Shown here in pieces: positions 11,496 through 23,565 of a stretch of 64,000 bases of DNA (positions are counted from its first letter, which is position 1; the number at the start of each line of letters is the position of its first letter). Source of the DNA: Diphasiastrum complanatum. Its lineage: Eukaryota; Streptophyta; Lycopodiopsida; Lycopodiales; Lycopodiaceae. The stretch is from the NCBI GenBank assembly GCA_029204225.1, contig CM055111.1, positions 46,376,255-46,440,254 of the forward strand, in the 5' to 3' direction. The notes beneath the pieces are model-generated. The model ran no database searches, was not told where the DNA came from, and saw only the letters and a list, made by a program, of their open reading frames with translations. The position numbers and the translations under genes are program-made.

Positions 11496-14400
11496 TTCTC
11501 ATGCTTCTTGCTAATCCAAAGTATGGCTGCGCCAAATGCTAGAGTACAACCTCTTGAAATACTTTTGCTATCATCCTTCATGGATGCCCAGCTTGCGTCA
11601 CTGTATGATTCGATGTGAAATCGAACTTTCTTCAAATAACACAATCCATAGTCTTTCATTTCCTGGAGATATTGTAGTACTATCTTTGCCAACTTCCAAT
11701 GTAATGATCTTGGGTTCTGAATATATTGGCTCAGTCTGTATACTGCAAACGCTTTATCAGGTCTGGTGTTGTTTGCTAGATATAACAATGATCCAATCAG
11801 CCTACGATAGGGTGTTTTGGCCATTCGTTCTTCTTCCTCGAGAGTCTACGGACAATTTGCCTTGTTTAGTATTGTTCAAGGTATCATGGGAGTATGCACA
11901 CCTTTGCATTCGAGCATGTTGAAGTTATTCTTGGATTACAAAACCAAGTGGTTGGTCCACGAATAAGTCTTCTTCTAATTCTGCGTGCAGGAAAGCAGTT
12001 TTCTCTCCACAATATGGATTTTCAAATCATGAGCCACTGCATACGCAAATAACGAATTGATGTATGTTTGACTACCGGTGAGAAAGTATCAGTGTAATTG
12101 ATCCCATACTTCTATGAAAATCCTTTAGCAACCAACCTGGGCCTTGTATTTGATGTTTTCTCCATCAGGACCTGTTTTGATCTTATAGATCCACTTGCAC
12201 TTTACTTATTTTCTGCCATTAGGTATAGGTGCAAGTGTCCATACATTGTTCTTGTACATGGATAACATTTCGTCCTCCATTGCTTGAATCCAGCGATCTT
12301 TATCTGGTCCATCTACAGCTTCCTCAAATGTTTGAGATTCGTCAGAGAATCCACAAAATTCAATGGCTATATTAAAAACATTCTGACCATACCTTTTGTC
12401 TGTCTGATCTTCTTACAGGTGGTTTTGAGCTCAATTCTGCAGGTTTTGAGTTCAGTTCTGATTCAAGCTTTTATGCTGGAATTCAAGCTGGCGATTCGAG
12501 TTTGTCAGGCACTCGATCTTGACCTCCCTCTAGATCTGGTAACTCTCTTTCATCTTCTACTTGTTTTTCTTCTGTTGTCATTGACAGCTCATAATAATTT
12601 TTGAGAATTTCATAGCCAACTTGATCACTGTCTGCTATGTATTTCGTCTCATCAAATTTAACATCTCAATCAATTTTTATCTTGCTAGTTTCGGGTACAT
12701 AAACACGATAATATGACGAATGTAACTCAAATCCTACCAGAAAACCTTGTTCTGTTTTTTCATCAAGTTTCTTTCTCAGCTTATCTGGTATGTGCAAGCT
12801 AGTTACTATCAAATCGAATGTGATTTCTATCACTATTGTTTTGTTCAAAATTGATAGGAGCAGTTATGCATCGAGAAAGAGAAAGATAGTTTATTCCACT
12901 ACGCACAATATGTTTTCTTTCTTGTTGTTCAATGTTTTTTTATTCAATTCTATTTGACCTATCTTTTACACACCTCTTTCCAACAGCTGGTACAATACTC
13001 CGCAAAGTGTTTGGAGATGTATTCTCCTCCTCTGTCCTTCAACTTCTTGTCAGTCCATTTTTCAGCCCAACTTATGAATTTCATGAATTTGTCCAGGGCC
13101 TCTGACTTATTGTGGATAAAGTATACGACTGCAAATTTGCTGAAGTCATCAATGAAAGTGATGTAGCATTTTGAACCTCCTAGAGAGACCACATTAAATG
13201 GTCCATAGATGTCAGAGTGTACTAGTTCCAAGAGTTCTTTTGTTCTAAAAGAGTCCTTGGTGAATGGTATATGTGACATCTTGCCTTTGTTACATGCATC
13301 ACAGGACTTCAAGCATGCTACATCTTTGATATTGACTCCAGTGAGTGAGTGATCCGCTCTAGCTAGCATTGTATAGAGCAACTGTATTCATGTCATACAA
13401 TCTCCTATGCCATAAAATATCCATCGATTCATTGATCTGGTGAGCTTGTTCCGAAGGTACTTGGATCCTAAGGTGATACAGGTTCCTCTTTTGCTTTCGT
13501 TGTAGTGACAAGCTGAGTAGTTGCGGATTCAACCACTTTGCAGGTATCTCCTTCAAAGGTGATTGTTAGTCTTGCATCTACCATCTTAGCAACAAAGAGT
13601 AGGTCCTTCTGAAGAGTGGGCACGTATAGAGTGTCATCGATCCTTTTGTCTCTTCTTTTGGTGCTTAACCACAACCCTCGGGTTCCTCTAACCTTGTGTC
13701 TGGAACAATCTCCCAAAATTATATATCTGGAAGATTCTGATTCTTGATAATCAGTAATCATGTGTCTTGTTGCCACAAAGTGTGACGTTGCACCTGAATC
13801 AAGGATTATTCCTTGTGTACCTAAAGTTGATATCGCACAGACATCAGTGTGCAAGTAAGCTGTTGGGTTCCTATTGTTGTTGGCTCTATCTTCAGCCATC
13901 TTGGAGGTCTCGACGTTCCTCCACGTAGGATGAGCTATTGTCGCTCTCCCGTCTGCTCTGAGCTTTCTTGTTTCTAGGATTTTGGGAGCAAACAACAACT
14001 GCGTGACCCCTCTTATGACAATGGATGAATTCTATCTTTGGATTGAGCTAGCACTTATCAACAGTGTGGCCTTCTCGTGTAGGTATTCTTCTCACCATCT
14101 TGCTGTCTCGCCTTATTTCTTCTCTTCCATCTGTCTTCTTTGGCTCCCTCTGACTGCTGCTTTCAATTTTGTCTTTGGTCTGACTCCCTCTTAGGCTTGA
14201 AATCCTTCTTCTGTTTCTTTTTGTTGTCGTAGAGATCCCGATCAGAGTTATCCTTGTCATCAAGGTGTTCATGGACTTCCACCTCTTCTCTGATCTCAAT
14301 TACAGCCTTCTCAAGGGTCATTTGTGGATCTTTAGCAAGCAATGTTTGGGTCGTCTGAAACAATCTTGGTAGAGCTCGCAACAAGTTTGTGAACTATTTT

Positions 14401-14918
14401 ATGGTTGAGACTGCATTCTCTGTTTCAAAATTGTGTAACGAAAGGAACAAGTCATTCATTCTTCTGATGACGGCGGTGAGATATTTACCATCCCATCTCA
14501 GATTGGTCGGTTAATCTTCAAGAAACATAATTTGGCTTCGTGACTTCGTTTGAAATATGGTCAGCAAAGTATCCCACATTTCTCTTGCATTAGAGAGTGT
14601 GGCTAGATCAAGAATCAAGCTATCTTCGATGGAGGAAGATAAGATGGCTACTGCCTTGTCATTTCTTTCTCTCCATTCTCGTGGCTCTTTTCCAGTTGTA
14701 GTAGGCATTTATTCAGTGCCATCTACCCAAAGCCATAGACTTTTTTCCTTTCAGTATGAGAAAAGTCTTCAGCTTCCATGCTAGGAAGTTTGATCCTCAA
14801 GAGTCAAGGATCGTACAAATCTTGATTGAATGCTGCTAATGGATTAGCCAAATCAGGTTCTACGAAGTTGAACTTGGCGTCAGCTCTGATAGAGCTTTTG
14901 GCCGGCTCTGATACCACT
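11495..14918 (-). pseudogene. Ty1/copia element A: gag to RNase H, truncated
   Basis: In minus-strand order: primer site at 14.91 kb, gag (EWRERNDKAVAILSSSIEDS, 14.7-14.5 kb), a CCHC remnant (CHKRGHAVVVC, about 14.0 kb), protease (IILDSGATSHFV, 13.8 kb), GAG-pre-integrase and integrase (HRRLYDM.., CDACNKGKM, FIDDFSKFAVVYF, 13.45-12.96 kb; the usual RSDN is reduced to LKDRGGEY), integrase C-terminal part (12.85-12.67 kb), reverse transcriptase N-terminal traces (about 12.2-12.0 kb, CKWIYKIK) and RNase H start (YRRLIGSLLYLANNTRPD..SYSDASWASMKDD, 11.8-11.5 kb). Coding is cut after ..LWISKKHE, where it runs in frame into gag of element B. Many stops and frame changes show it is inactive. Confidence 0.8.
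14904..14916 (-). other. Primer-binding site (initiator Met tRNA) of copia element A
   Basis: The minus strand reads TGGTATCAGAGCC, complementary to the 3' end of plant initiator tRNA-Met, the standard copia primer. The LTR 3' end ..CCA lies one base upstream (14918-14919), so a 5' LTR should extend from 14918 to higher coordinates. Its far end could not be found. Confidence 0.8.
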
Positions 14919-15640
14919 GGTGGAAAACATACGTTTTGGAGATAAAGCCATTATAGAGCCGACTTGGCGGCCGTAGCTACTGCTACTAATTGCGGTCTAA
15001 TTCTGTTTGAAGCATTAGAGGAGTTCTCAATATCAAAAAGACCATGTAGGATATAGAAAAATATCAAAATAAAAAAAACAATATTGTTTATTTGCTTGCC
15101 CCCACCACTCCCGAGGCCTCCCAAACTACCAATGATCTAACCACAGTGTCTATAGTCACAGTTAAGAACTGTACACAGTTCGTAGTATAACTTGAATAAA
15201 TTCAAAAATATTCCCTCAATTGGTTACAAAAAGGGCAATATCTTCACTGGATCTAGAATATGACTGCCATCCCCAAATTCAAATCAAGAAAAATTGCAAA
15301 ATGTTTACATATGCATTCCTTCCACGAGAATGGAAATATGGGTGCCATCTCCAATTATGAACGCCATCATCACCTTGGAATGGAAATATGAGCGCCAACT
15401 ACCTATTGGAATGAAAAAATGAGTGGCATTTCCAAATTTGAATCAAGCATACAAGCATGGAGATTGGATTGATCATACATAGTATATAATATAATCAAAG
15501 ATGAGTATTTTGTTTTGCTTCATAGAATCTGGTCATAGTACTTTGATGCAGCTTATTACTCTATTGTTTTTTTTATGATGACATTGTATCATCTACATGT
15601 GGATATCCCTATTGATTTGGCACCTTTGTAGAGAAGAGGA
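14919..15640. other. Probable 5' LTR of copia element A and spacer
   Basis: Sequence upstream of the primer site should be LTR, but no matching second copy exists in the window to set the boundary. Around 15270-15440 a loosely repeated phrase of the type TGGAAATATGAGTGCCATCTCCAAAT occurs about five times with spacing of 40-60 bases. No coding signature was seen. Confidence 0.3.
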
Positions 15641-16260
15641 GGCAAAGGAATTCAAATATCTGCTAAGGATCGTTCTCAATACAGGGCAGAAGGAAAAAAA
15701 AATTTGGATTTGTGGATAGATGGAACATTATATCCACAAGATCTGAGCACTTTGACACATCCCAAGTTCAATAACTCATTTAGTTACATGGATATGCAAT
15801 GGGCATAGTGGATTGCTAGGATATTGTGAAAGATTGCGGAACCATGAAAAACAACTTTATATGAATAAAGTTCACTTTTTAGAAGGTCACTTAATTCGGA
15901 TATCCTCTAATTGCCAGAATAGAGATTGTCATCTCCAAAAGACCTTAGAAAAAAATGAACAACTTAAAAAAAAATAATGAATCATTACAGCAGATGACAA
16001 TCAATATCAAATCAGAACCAGAGCAAATGCAATCAGTCTTACAATCTATTCGTATTGAAAACTTACAATTATTGAAGGATGTGGATTTGGCAAAGAAGAA
16101 GGTTGAAAGTAAGAAGCGAAAGCGACAAAGTTGCAAGGATATTCAAACGCTTTCAAAAGGAGGTTATCGAAATAGAAGGATCCGTGCATTCAAGTAAGCA
16201 TATTCTGATTTTTGTAAGTTTTCAATGAAATTTGGATTTAATTTCAGCTATGGTGATATT
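15641..16260 (+). pseudogene. Unidentified degraded coding sequence with coiled-coil segment
   Basis: A frame at 15955-16197 encodes about 80 residues rich in Lys, Glu, Gln, Leu and Asn with heptad-like spacing (ESLQQM..EQMQSVLQS..ENLQLLKDVDL), so a coiled coil ending in a basic KKRKRQ stretch is plausible. Upstream, from about 15.65 kb, coding-like pieces appear in changing frames with stops. No family was recognised; it may be the end of a host or transposon gene. Confidence 0.25.
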
Positions 16261-16429
16261 CTGTTAACTATCTATTTTTTTTGTAGGTCTTGCATTAGTA
16301 GCTCCTCGGAATATTAAAGACAATGCTTCACTAGGAATGTCATTGGGCACAATATTGACTTGCAAATCCACTAAGCGTATCATGATGAACAATAGGAGTT
16401 CAAATGTAAAGTGTAAAATAGCAAAGTCT

Positions 16430-16620
16430 TTAATGGTGGACATTAAAAAAATTTCTTTATCCATAGCTTCTTTCCAGAGATCTGAATCAGGCTGACTGAG
16501 TGCCTCTTGGACAGACGTCGGTTCCTGAACAAGATAGACTGTAGACACGTCGATATACCTCTCAGGTGGTTTGCTAGTCCTTGATCTTCTAGGTAATACA
16601 GGAAGTTGATTATTTCCATC
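16430..16620 (-). pseudogene. Copia fragment: integrase/reverse transcriptase linker
   Basis: The minus strand reads VQEALSQPDSDLWKEAMDKE, the conserved start of the copia reverse transcriptase region; nearly the same peptide occurs at 41.40-41.46 kb (VKEALSQPDSDLWREAMDRE). Coding ends at about 16450, where unrelated sequence begins, and the upstream side abuts the LTR at 16626, so this is a remnant that the plus-strand copia element interrupted or joined. Confidence 0.75.
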
Positions 16621-16625
16621 ATACT

Positions 16626-17556
16626 TGAAGAAACAAAACGTTTCTATTTACAAAGCTTTGCTAGCTTTCAGCCCTCTGACTGACGAAAATGTTCACGAAC
16701 ACGAAAGTCAAATGACACGAAGCGAAAATGTTCACGAACATCCTGATGAGAAGACACGAATGCGAAAGATTTGCGAAAGAGAATCTTTTGCAGTACAGCA
16801 GGAGAAAGTCAGACGATGCGACACGAAAATGATCGCGACAACCTTTCTGCCCTCACACTCCAAAAAGGACCAGCAAGATCATGCAAGTACCCAGAAGTAT
16901 AGATATATGATCTGATAGCATGACATCAGCAGATACACTCTACGTCGTGGCTAATCTGCCATTCTTGTAATTTTTGATTAGTTGTAGATGTTTAGTTACT
17001 CTAATGTAGAAGTTACAGGGAGCGACTATATACTTTCTGGATGATATTTGACACAGACATATACATGAAGTAGTCTGATGCTAGTAAGCAATCAAGATGA
17101 AAATATACAGAATAGAAGTCTGCCTACGTGCGAGACAAATTTTTGTAAGCATGATCCACAGAGATCCAACAAGTCCGCTAGTAAGCGAGACATTGCTCAT
17201 GAGAAAAGTGTATTTCTCTCACACCAACGCACTGCGTGGATCTGCATGCAGTGCTTGAAGAATCAGAAAATCAATAGATGATTCTGTAGCCATTTTATGC
17301 ACATGTCACTCTTTTTCATGTTTGATCTTGAATGCAAATTAGTTTGCTATTATTCGTATGCATGACTCTCTTGTTCATTTAATTTTGCACCTTGGTTTGA
17401 ATTTTTGTTGAATGCTACATTAATCTACTATCGTAGATCAGCAGTGCCTGACTACATTATGGAGGACTGTAGGAACGATACAGCTGGCAGTGACCAGCGA
17501 TCATATCCGAACTCCATCTGAATTGTTTGCTTTCGCGAGTCTTTCGATTCGCATCA
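16626..17556 (+). repeat. 5' LTR of the deleted copia element
   Basis: This 931-base LTR has TG..CA ends and directly precedes the initiator-Met primer site. Near its start are two short repeats of GAAAATGTTCACGAACA (about 16687-16704 and 16726-16742). It is the complete copy against which the truncated 3' LTR is recognised. Confidence 0.8.
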
Positions 17557-17557
17557 G

Positions 17558-17570
17558 TGGTATCAGAGCC
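17558..17570 (+). other. Primer-binding site (initiator Met tRNA)
   Basis: TGGTATCAGAGCC lies one base after the LTR end ..CATCA; this is the standard copia primer site. Confidence 0.85.
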
Positions 17571-17639
17571 TGTCTAGCTTGTCATAATCTGACATAACTA
17601 AGAAGCTATCAGATCCAGGAGGCCAAGCATTTAGACAAA

Positions 17640-18020
17640 CAACCATCAACAAGAGAAGAGACTTCAGAAGCAATGACTTCAATCAGCAGCAGATAGAGCA
17701 AGATCTATACAATTCTTGATTCTTCAGGATCTAACTTTCTAGTCTGGAAAGTTAAGACATCATTGATACTCAAGGGTGAAGATTTATTCCCCTGGGTGGA
17801 TGGCACAGAAGAGATGCCTATGATGTCAGGCAAAGAGCTATGCGAGTGGAGGAAGAAAAGTGACAAGGCAGTAGCCTTGCTATCTTCATCCATCGAAGAT
17901 AGTCAGATCAAGAAGTCAAATCATGATGCTAGAATATCAATTGACAAATCTACAGTGGGATGGGAAAGACCTCACTTCTTTGGTAAGGAAGATGAAGGAT
18001 CTATTTCTATCACTACATAA
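17640..18020 (+). pseudogene. Copia gag fragment
   Basis: The frame from 17763 reads ILKGEDLFPWVDG..GKELCEWRKKSDKAVALLSSSIEDS, closely similar to gag of copia element A (14.7-14.5 kb), so the two belong to related families. After SIEDSQI the homology jumps to another part of gag (about 17.93 kb), then ends, marking the left side of the internal deletion. Confidence 0.75.
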
Positions 18021-18046
18021 CTCTGGAGCAGAGAACACAGTGTCAG

Positions 18047-18985
18047 TTGAGAAGCAGCTCACATATCTATAACCATTTTGAGATCGTGGATTTGGGAGAA
18101 GCCAGGTGTTACCTTGGCTTGCAAATTGAAAGGGACCATGAGGGAGGTAAGCTATACCTTCACCAGTCCAGATACACCCAAAAAATCCTAGAGGATTTTG
18201 GGATGCTGAACTACAAAGGAGTGAATACTCCAATGCTCGCGGGAATGGTGCTAACAAACGATGATTGTCCGAAGACTGAAGAAGAGAGAGAACAAATGTA
18301 GCTCACACCTTACAAGAGGCTGATAGGTTCGCTGATGTACCTTGAAGACAACACACGCCCTGACATCGCTTATGTAGTGTTCAGGATGAGCCAATTCTAC
18401 ACAAATCTAGGCTCGACACATTGGAAGATTGCAAAACGAATTTTGCAATATTTTCAATTAACGAGGGATTATGGCTTGTGTTATTGTCGTGACGCAGGTT
18501 TCAAAATGCTTTCCTATAGTGATGCTACTTGGGCATCCCTCAAGGACGATTGTAAAAGCATCTCAGGAGGATGCACCATCGCATCAAGGGTGGCAGTTCT
18601 CTGGGTCAGCAAGAAGTAGACCATTGTGGCTCAGTCATCCTGCGAAGCAGAGTACGTTGCAACAGCAAAGATGGCCAACGAGATAATTTGGCTCAGGCAG
18701 TTCCTGGACGAATTGGGCAAAACAAGCAATGAGCGTCTGGTCTTGCAGATGGATAGCACATCTGCAATACATCTGACGAAAGATCCTATGTTCCATTCGA
18801 GAACGAAACACATCGCGGTCAAGTACCACTTGATCAGAGATCTAATTGAGAAGAAGATGTTGCAGACCACCTTCATTGGAACGGAAGACATGATTGCTGA
18901 TATCTTCACCCTGGACAAAGGATTTTTTGAGAGACAGAGGAGTAGTCTTGGGGTCGTAAAGCTATCATGCTTTGAGAGGGAGTTG
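18047..18985 (+). pseudogene. Copia reverse transcriptase end and RNase H
   Basis: Coding starts inside reverse transcriptase (GEARCYLGLQIERDH..YTQKILEDFGM), passes a stop at 18299, continues through LIGSLMYLEDNTRPDIAYVV and the RNase H start (SYSDATWASLKDDCKSISGG), meets a TAG at 18617 where a Lys/Gln codon is expected, then covers the RNase H end (SSCEAEYVA.., DSTSAIHLTKDP, HSRTKHIAVKYHLIRD, MIADIFT). Despite two stops the domain is otherwise nearly complete, so the decay is recent relative to other copia pieces here. Confidence 0.85.
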
Positions 18986-19112
18986 AAGAAACAAAACATT
19001 TCTATTTACAAAGCTTTGCTAGCTTTTAGCCCTCTGACTGACGAAAATGTTTGCGAACATGAAATTTAAATGACACAAAGCAAAAATGTTCGCAAACATC
19101 CTGACAAGAAGG
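18984..19112 (+). repeat. Truncated 3' LTR of the deleted copia element
   Basis: About 129 bases match the start of the 5' LTR and end abruptly at AACATCCTGACAAGAAGG. The polypurine tract GAGAGGGAG (about 18974-18982) lies just upstream, as expected. Confidence 0.8.
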
Positions 19113-19668
19113 GGCAGTTCCTCCTTAAGCTTCTTCTTGTTTCCAGGAATCGTCATCATCCGTACATCCCCTCCATTGAACCAGATGCTCGGTAACTACA
19201 CTATTTCTCAATCGTTTAGTTCTTGTATCCAAGATCTTTTCGGGTTCAAGACGAGATACACCCGATGATTTATCCAATAGGTCCAACTGATCTCCAGATC
19301 CAAGATGCTCTCCTTCACGTAGACTCTTTTTGAGACGACTAATGTGAAATACGGGATGCACTTGCGATCCTTCCAGGAGTTCCAATTGGTAAGCTAAGGA
19401 TCCAATCTTTTTCAAGATTTTAAATGGTCCTCTATATCTAGGGTACAACTTATAATGCTTGCCGATACGCATTACACTTGAATCCTTCGAGATTCTCAAA
19501 TATACCCAATCTCCCACTTGGAAGTCTCTCGATAATCTTTTTAGATACTATTGGTCCATGCAAAGCAATCTTGATGCTTAATAAGTAAAATGTGGAGTGC
19601 TTGATACTGTTCAGGATTAAGTTGTGATCCAACTTGTACAATCTTTTCCAGTTAACCTGGTTCGGCAA
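19113..19668 (-). pseudogene. Ty3/gypsy chromovirus integrase end with chromodomain
   Basis: Minus strand: an integrase end segment (KHSTFYLLSIKIALHGP, about 19.6 kb), then after a frame change GDWVYLRI, RYRGPFKILKKIG and HPVFHISRLKK (19.5-19.33 kb), then a chromodomain-like tail (EPEKILDTRTKR..EHLVQWRG.DDDDSW, 19.27-19.14 kb). Chromodomains target chromoviruses to particular chromatin. The chromodomain ends near the window of junction with the copia LTR at 19112, so 3' LTR sequence is gone. Confidence 0.85.
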
Positions 19669-21660
19669 GATTCATTGGCTGTGTCTTAGCTGGGCCATCG
19701 TAAACATCTTTTGAATTTGGCACGTGTTCTTTAGGTTCACAATGTGCTTTAGATAAAATGATAACCACATCATCCAATGTATAATGTTTAAAATGCTTGG
19801 GCATATTATGCTGGACTACATCTGCTTGTTCCTTTTCGAAAGGACTTGTCTTGGATCTTCGCTTAGCCTTCTTAGCAGGAATTGATCGTGGAGGTGATGA
19901 CTTCCGAGACAATGATGTCTTGCTAGAAATTTGACTTGTAGAATCATCCTCGACTTTTCCTTTGCCTTTATCCAGTAAGGGTGGCACATTCGATGAATCA
20001 ATCTTTTGAGGAGGATTTTTCCATTTCAGGACCGTATTATAATGTTGCTTAGCTTGTTTCTTCGTCATCGATCCTGTGATCCTATCTTCCTTCAATATAA
20101 CTACTTTAGGCGGTTTTATTGTTGGTTCATCAAGAACATTTTGCACTCCAAATCTGGTCAGATCCATATGATTTAGAATCTGCTCATCCATAAGTTCTGC
20201 ATTGCCATCATAAGTCAAGGCATGGCTCACAGATATGAGATCCTCTTCAATCGGATCTGGTATAGGTTCCGTTGATATCCAAGCTACATTCAGCACATTC
20301 AATGGAAACGTGATTGGTGTATCCAAAGTTCAATCTAATAATAAAATTTCGCTCAAATCTGATTGATTATCTTGTTGGCACATATATTCTGTTGTACAAT
20401 CAATCGTTGCAAGAGCTTCATTCCACTTCACAGTATCCGTTTGAGAATCGCAATGAACTCCCAAATTTTTCTCTGGTCGGCCACAAGTATGATCCGTTGT
20501 TGACCTATTGTCATCTTCTTTTTGAACCACTGGTTTGATAGTCCAAGTTGTAGGATCAGCTTTAACTGCACGTTCATGATTTTAAAAAGTGATTTTTCTG
20601 GTATCCCAGTTATGAATTACTTGCGCAACTCATAACCATGGACATCCCAATAGAACGCGGTAGACATTTGGTGCTTCTGCTAAGTATATTACTACAAAAG
20701 TAATGACGAATTGTACTCCCACAATTCTGGCAGGTATATCTTCAACCATTCCACGTGGACGATTTGTTGTTTGATCAGCTAGCTTAATGGCAAAAGTCGC
20801 AAGCTTGATCTTTGTAAGACCCCATTTTGCACATAGCTTTGTAGAAATCAGGTTAACTCCTGAACCGCCATCTATCACAGCTGTTTTCTTAGGAAATTGT
20901 CTATGTTGTATCGGCAGAGTGATATTCTTTTGTTCACTTTCCCAAGCGGCTCCAACATGGAGTACTTCAATAGATTCTTCAAATCCACCACAAAAACGTG
21001 GCTCCTGATGGACTTCTGGTTCTACTTGAGCTAACTTTTGCGTTAAAACTTCTTTTGCTTTTGGCACCAACTTCAGGAACTCTCCCAATGAAATATTGAT
21101 CTTACTAGACAAGATATTCATGAGCAGTTTTGTTTGTGGCGCTTCCAGTTCAGTCATCTTGAAGGGTTCTTCATGATGATGCAACTGATCATTCATATCT
21201 GTACGTGAATTTCTTGGAGGTTGCAATGGTGAAGAACGAACTTCAGTTGTTGCTTTAGCAGCTTCAACCTCCTCTTCTTCTTGTAGATGTTTAATCCATT
21301 GCCTCATATCCTGATATCTTCTTTTTTCTGCATGAAGATTTGGATAGACTCCCGATGCTGTTGGTAGTTCAATGGTATAGAATCATCAGGTATTGGATCC
21401 ACTACTGGTTCTTTGTGCTCCTGTGCTCTGGTGACCACCATCAGGGGTACACTTGACTTATTCTGAGCTACTGGTCTTCGCTTGATTGTTATTAAATTTA
21501 CAGGAGCTGTAGCTGGTGGTAGCTTCAGTCTTGCTGGACAGTCTTTATAGCAATGCCCATAACCACAGTCACGACAAAATGGTACAAAATTTTTCTTTAT
21601 TTGGACATTCTGCAACTCTATGATTTTTTGCACATGCAAAGCATCTAAGCAGTGCTATGG
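19652..21660 (-). pseudogene. Ty3/gypsy gag-protease remnant lacking reverse transcriptase
   Basis: On the minus strand a short zinc knuckle (CRDCGYGHCYKDC, about 21.57 kb) is followed by a gag-protease linker and a retropepsin domain: VIDGGSGVNLIS near 20.87 kb, ILL-type end YRVLLGCPWL near 20.63 kb. The catalytic triad reads DGG rather than D(S/T)G. A long charged linker (20.33-19.65 kb) then runs almost directly into integrase-end sequence at 19.65 kb, so reverse transcriptase, RNase H and most of integrase are deleted. The piece lies in the same orientation as the chromodomain fragment and probably belongs to the same element. Confidence 0.75.
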
Positions 21661-23565
21661 TCCAATTTCTAGAGGCTTGTTGTTGCACGACAACATAAAA
21701 CCCAAATTTAGTTAATTTGAGACTATTCATGTTCTCAATTAGAAAATTTTAAGTTATATATTTCACTTTTTGAAAGAAAAAAACTACAAAAACTTCTATT
21801 CAGAAGTGACATTGAAACGTAATGTCTCAATTAACATGTGAGTATATAAATGATAACACTTACTTATTTGTATGCATATTTGGATTTAATTGTCTTGGGA
21901 GCCTTGTATGATTGAATTTGTATTGAAACCAAAAATTTTATTGAAACTAAATCTCAATGACATTAATTTAAATCATACATATCTACATCCATAACCTAAA
22001 ACATTTCACTTAATATGATTGGCAATTGGCCATTGTGTATGCTAGTCAATAATTGCAAACAAAGTATTTGTATTTGTATTTGTATTTTGCAAAACATGAA
22101 CATCAAATTACATGTTCATTCATATTCACATTCAAAGTGTAGTAAGGTGACTTAATATAATTGGCAACCAATCAATTTGTGTGCTTAGCATTGCTTAGTC
22201 AATATCTGCAAATAAAGTATTTGGATTTGCATTTTGCAAATTATTTGTTTAGTAATATTTGCATTCAAAATGTACTAAGTTCTACTTAATATGATTGGCA
22301 ACCTATCATTTTTGTATGCTTACTTGTATTTTGTAAAATATATTCAAACATGAATATCAAATTATTTAAGTGATTTCTTCTACTCGAAGGAATACATATT
22401 ATATCTTCACTTATATTATGTGTACTTAATAAATCTTATCAGTTTTCATGCACTAGCACCTAGTTGCATGTAAGTCCAAAGGCCACACCCAATACTTAAT
22501 GTCATTCCATACCTTTAAAAAGCACTTGTGCAAAGTAGTAGAAGAACCAACAACCGAAGAATCCATTGAAAGTGTTTGTTGGACATCATTATCAATGGGA
22601 TTCACATTTGAATCTTCATGTTGCCCTCGTCTGCTTGTTCCTTGGCTTATATTCACATCTCAAGATTTGTTTTAAGAGACCTGAAATACATTTTCAATGA
22701 GAAAACACTGAAGATTGAATCCAACACAGAATAACAAGAAAACATGTTTCTCAAAATCCAATACAACTCAAATTGCAGCACAACATCACTCCAATGTATT
22801 TACTCAATTTTCCATATATCTATCAATGGTACATTGAAATATCACATTCTATGTACAACTCACACAAATCACATCATTTGTTGAATTTAACTTTAATGTC
22901 TTAATCAAATTTTAAATAAAGTATGAAATAGGAGGTCCCACGATACATATCTCAATGTAATGCAACAATAGATTTAAATTCAATGTTGAGGTATAAAGTG
23001 AAAGATTAACAAGTATGATATCACTCATCATTTAAGATCAAGTGAAGATTGTTCTCAAAACCAATTTTACAATCAAACATGCTAAAACAGAATTGAAATT
23101 TAACAAAACTAAAATTGCAAAACAAATATCCCATTTATTGAACTATACTAAGCAATCAAAATATGCTGAACAATAGCTAACATTAGCCTTTTCAAATATC
23201 TCATATATTCAGCTTTGCTATGGAAAATTGCAACATCAACTAGATTATAATTGCTCAACTCAAACTAGGCTCTAGATGTTTTCATACACGTGTATACCAG
23301 AGTAAAACATGAGATACATAAGAGTTTTAAAAGCAATCTCAACCATATAGCTTCCAAACTCCACTAATACTTTTCACATCATATTTTGAACTTCTTGATT
23401 ACCCTTGATATGGACATTGTCATTGCTCTTGTTATATTCCAACATTTGGTCATTTTCATGCATTACATCCTCCTCATCAAAGACATCTTTTTGTTTTTCC
23501 ATGTGTTGCATCAATTCTGCTGTTGCTTCTTCTGGAAAGCCAACTAGTTTGCCAAAGTGCTCATC
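21661..23565. other. AT-rich spacer
   Basis: No coding family or RNA gene was recognised. Around 22010-22340 a phrase of the type ACTTAATATGATTGGCAA(C/T) with nearby AAAGTATTTG(T/G)ATTTG recurs three times, an old tandem of about 130 bases period. The right part may belong to the 3' flank of the minus-strand ParB/methyltransferase-like gene. Confidence 0.35.

Larger units (their letters stand above)
16626..19112 (+). mobile_element. Internally deleted Ty1/copia retrotransposon
   Basis: The 5' LTR (16626-17556) starts TGAAGAAACAAAAC and ends ..CATCA. The primer site TGGTATCAGAGCC follows at 17558. A 3' LTR copy starts with the same TGAAGAAACAAAAC at 18984 after a purine-rich GAGAGGGAG tract and matches for about 125 bases, then stops near 19112, where gypsy sequence begins. 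Internally only the gag start and the reverse transcriptase/RNase H end survive; protease, integrase and most of reverse transcriptase are missing. The LTR copies differ mainly by C/T and G/A changes, many at former CpG sites. Confidence 0.85.

Noticed and set aside
9674-21660. Integrated pararetrovirus
   Set aside because: Gag-protease-integrase order and LTR signals are those of copia and gypsy retrotransposons; no movement protein or caulimovirus-type coat signature was seen.
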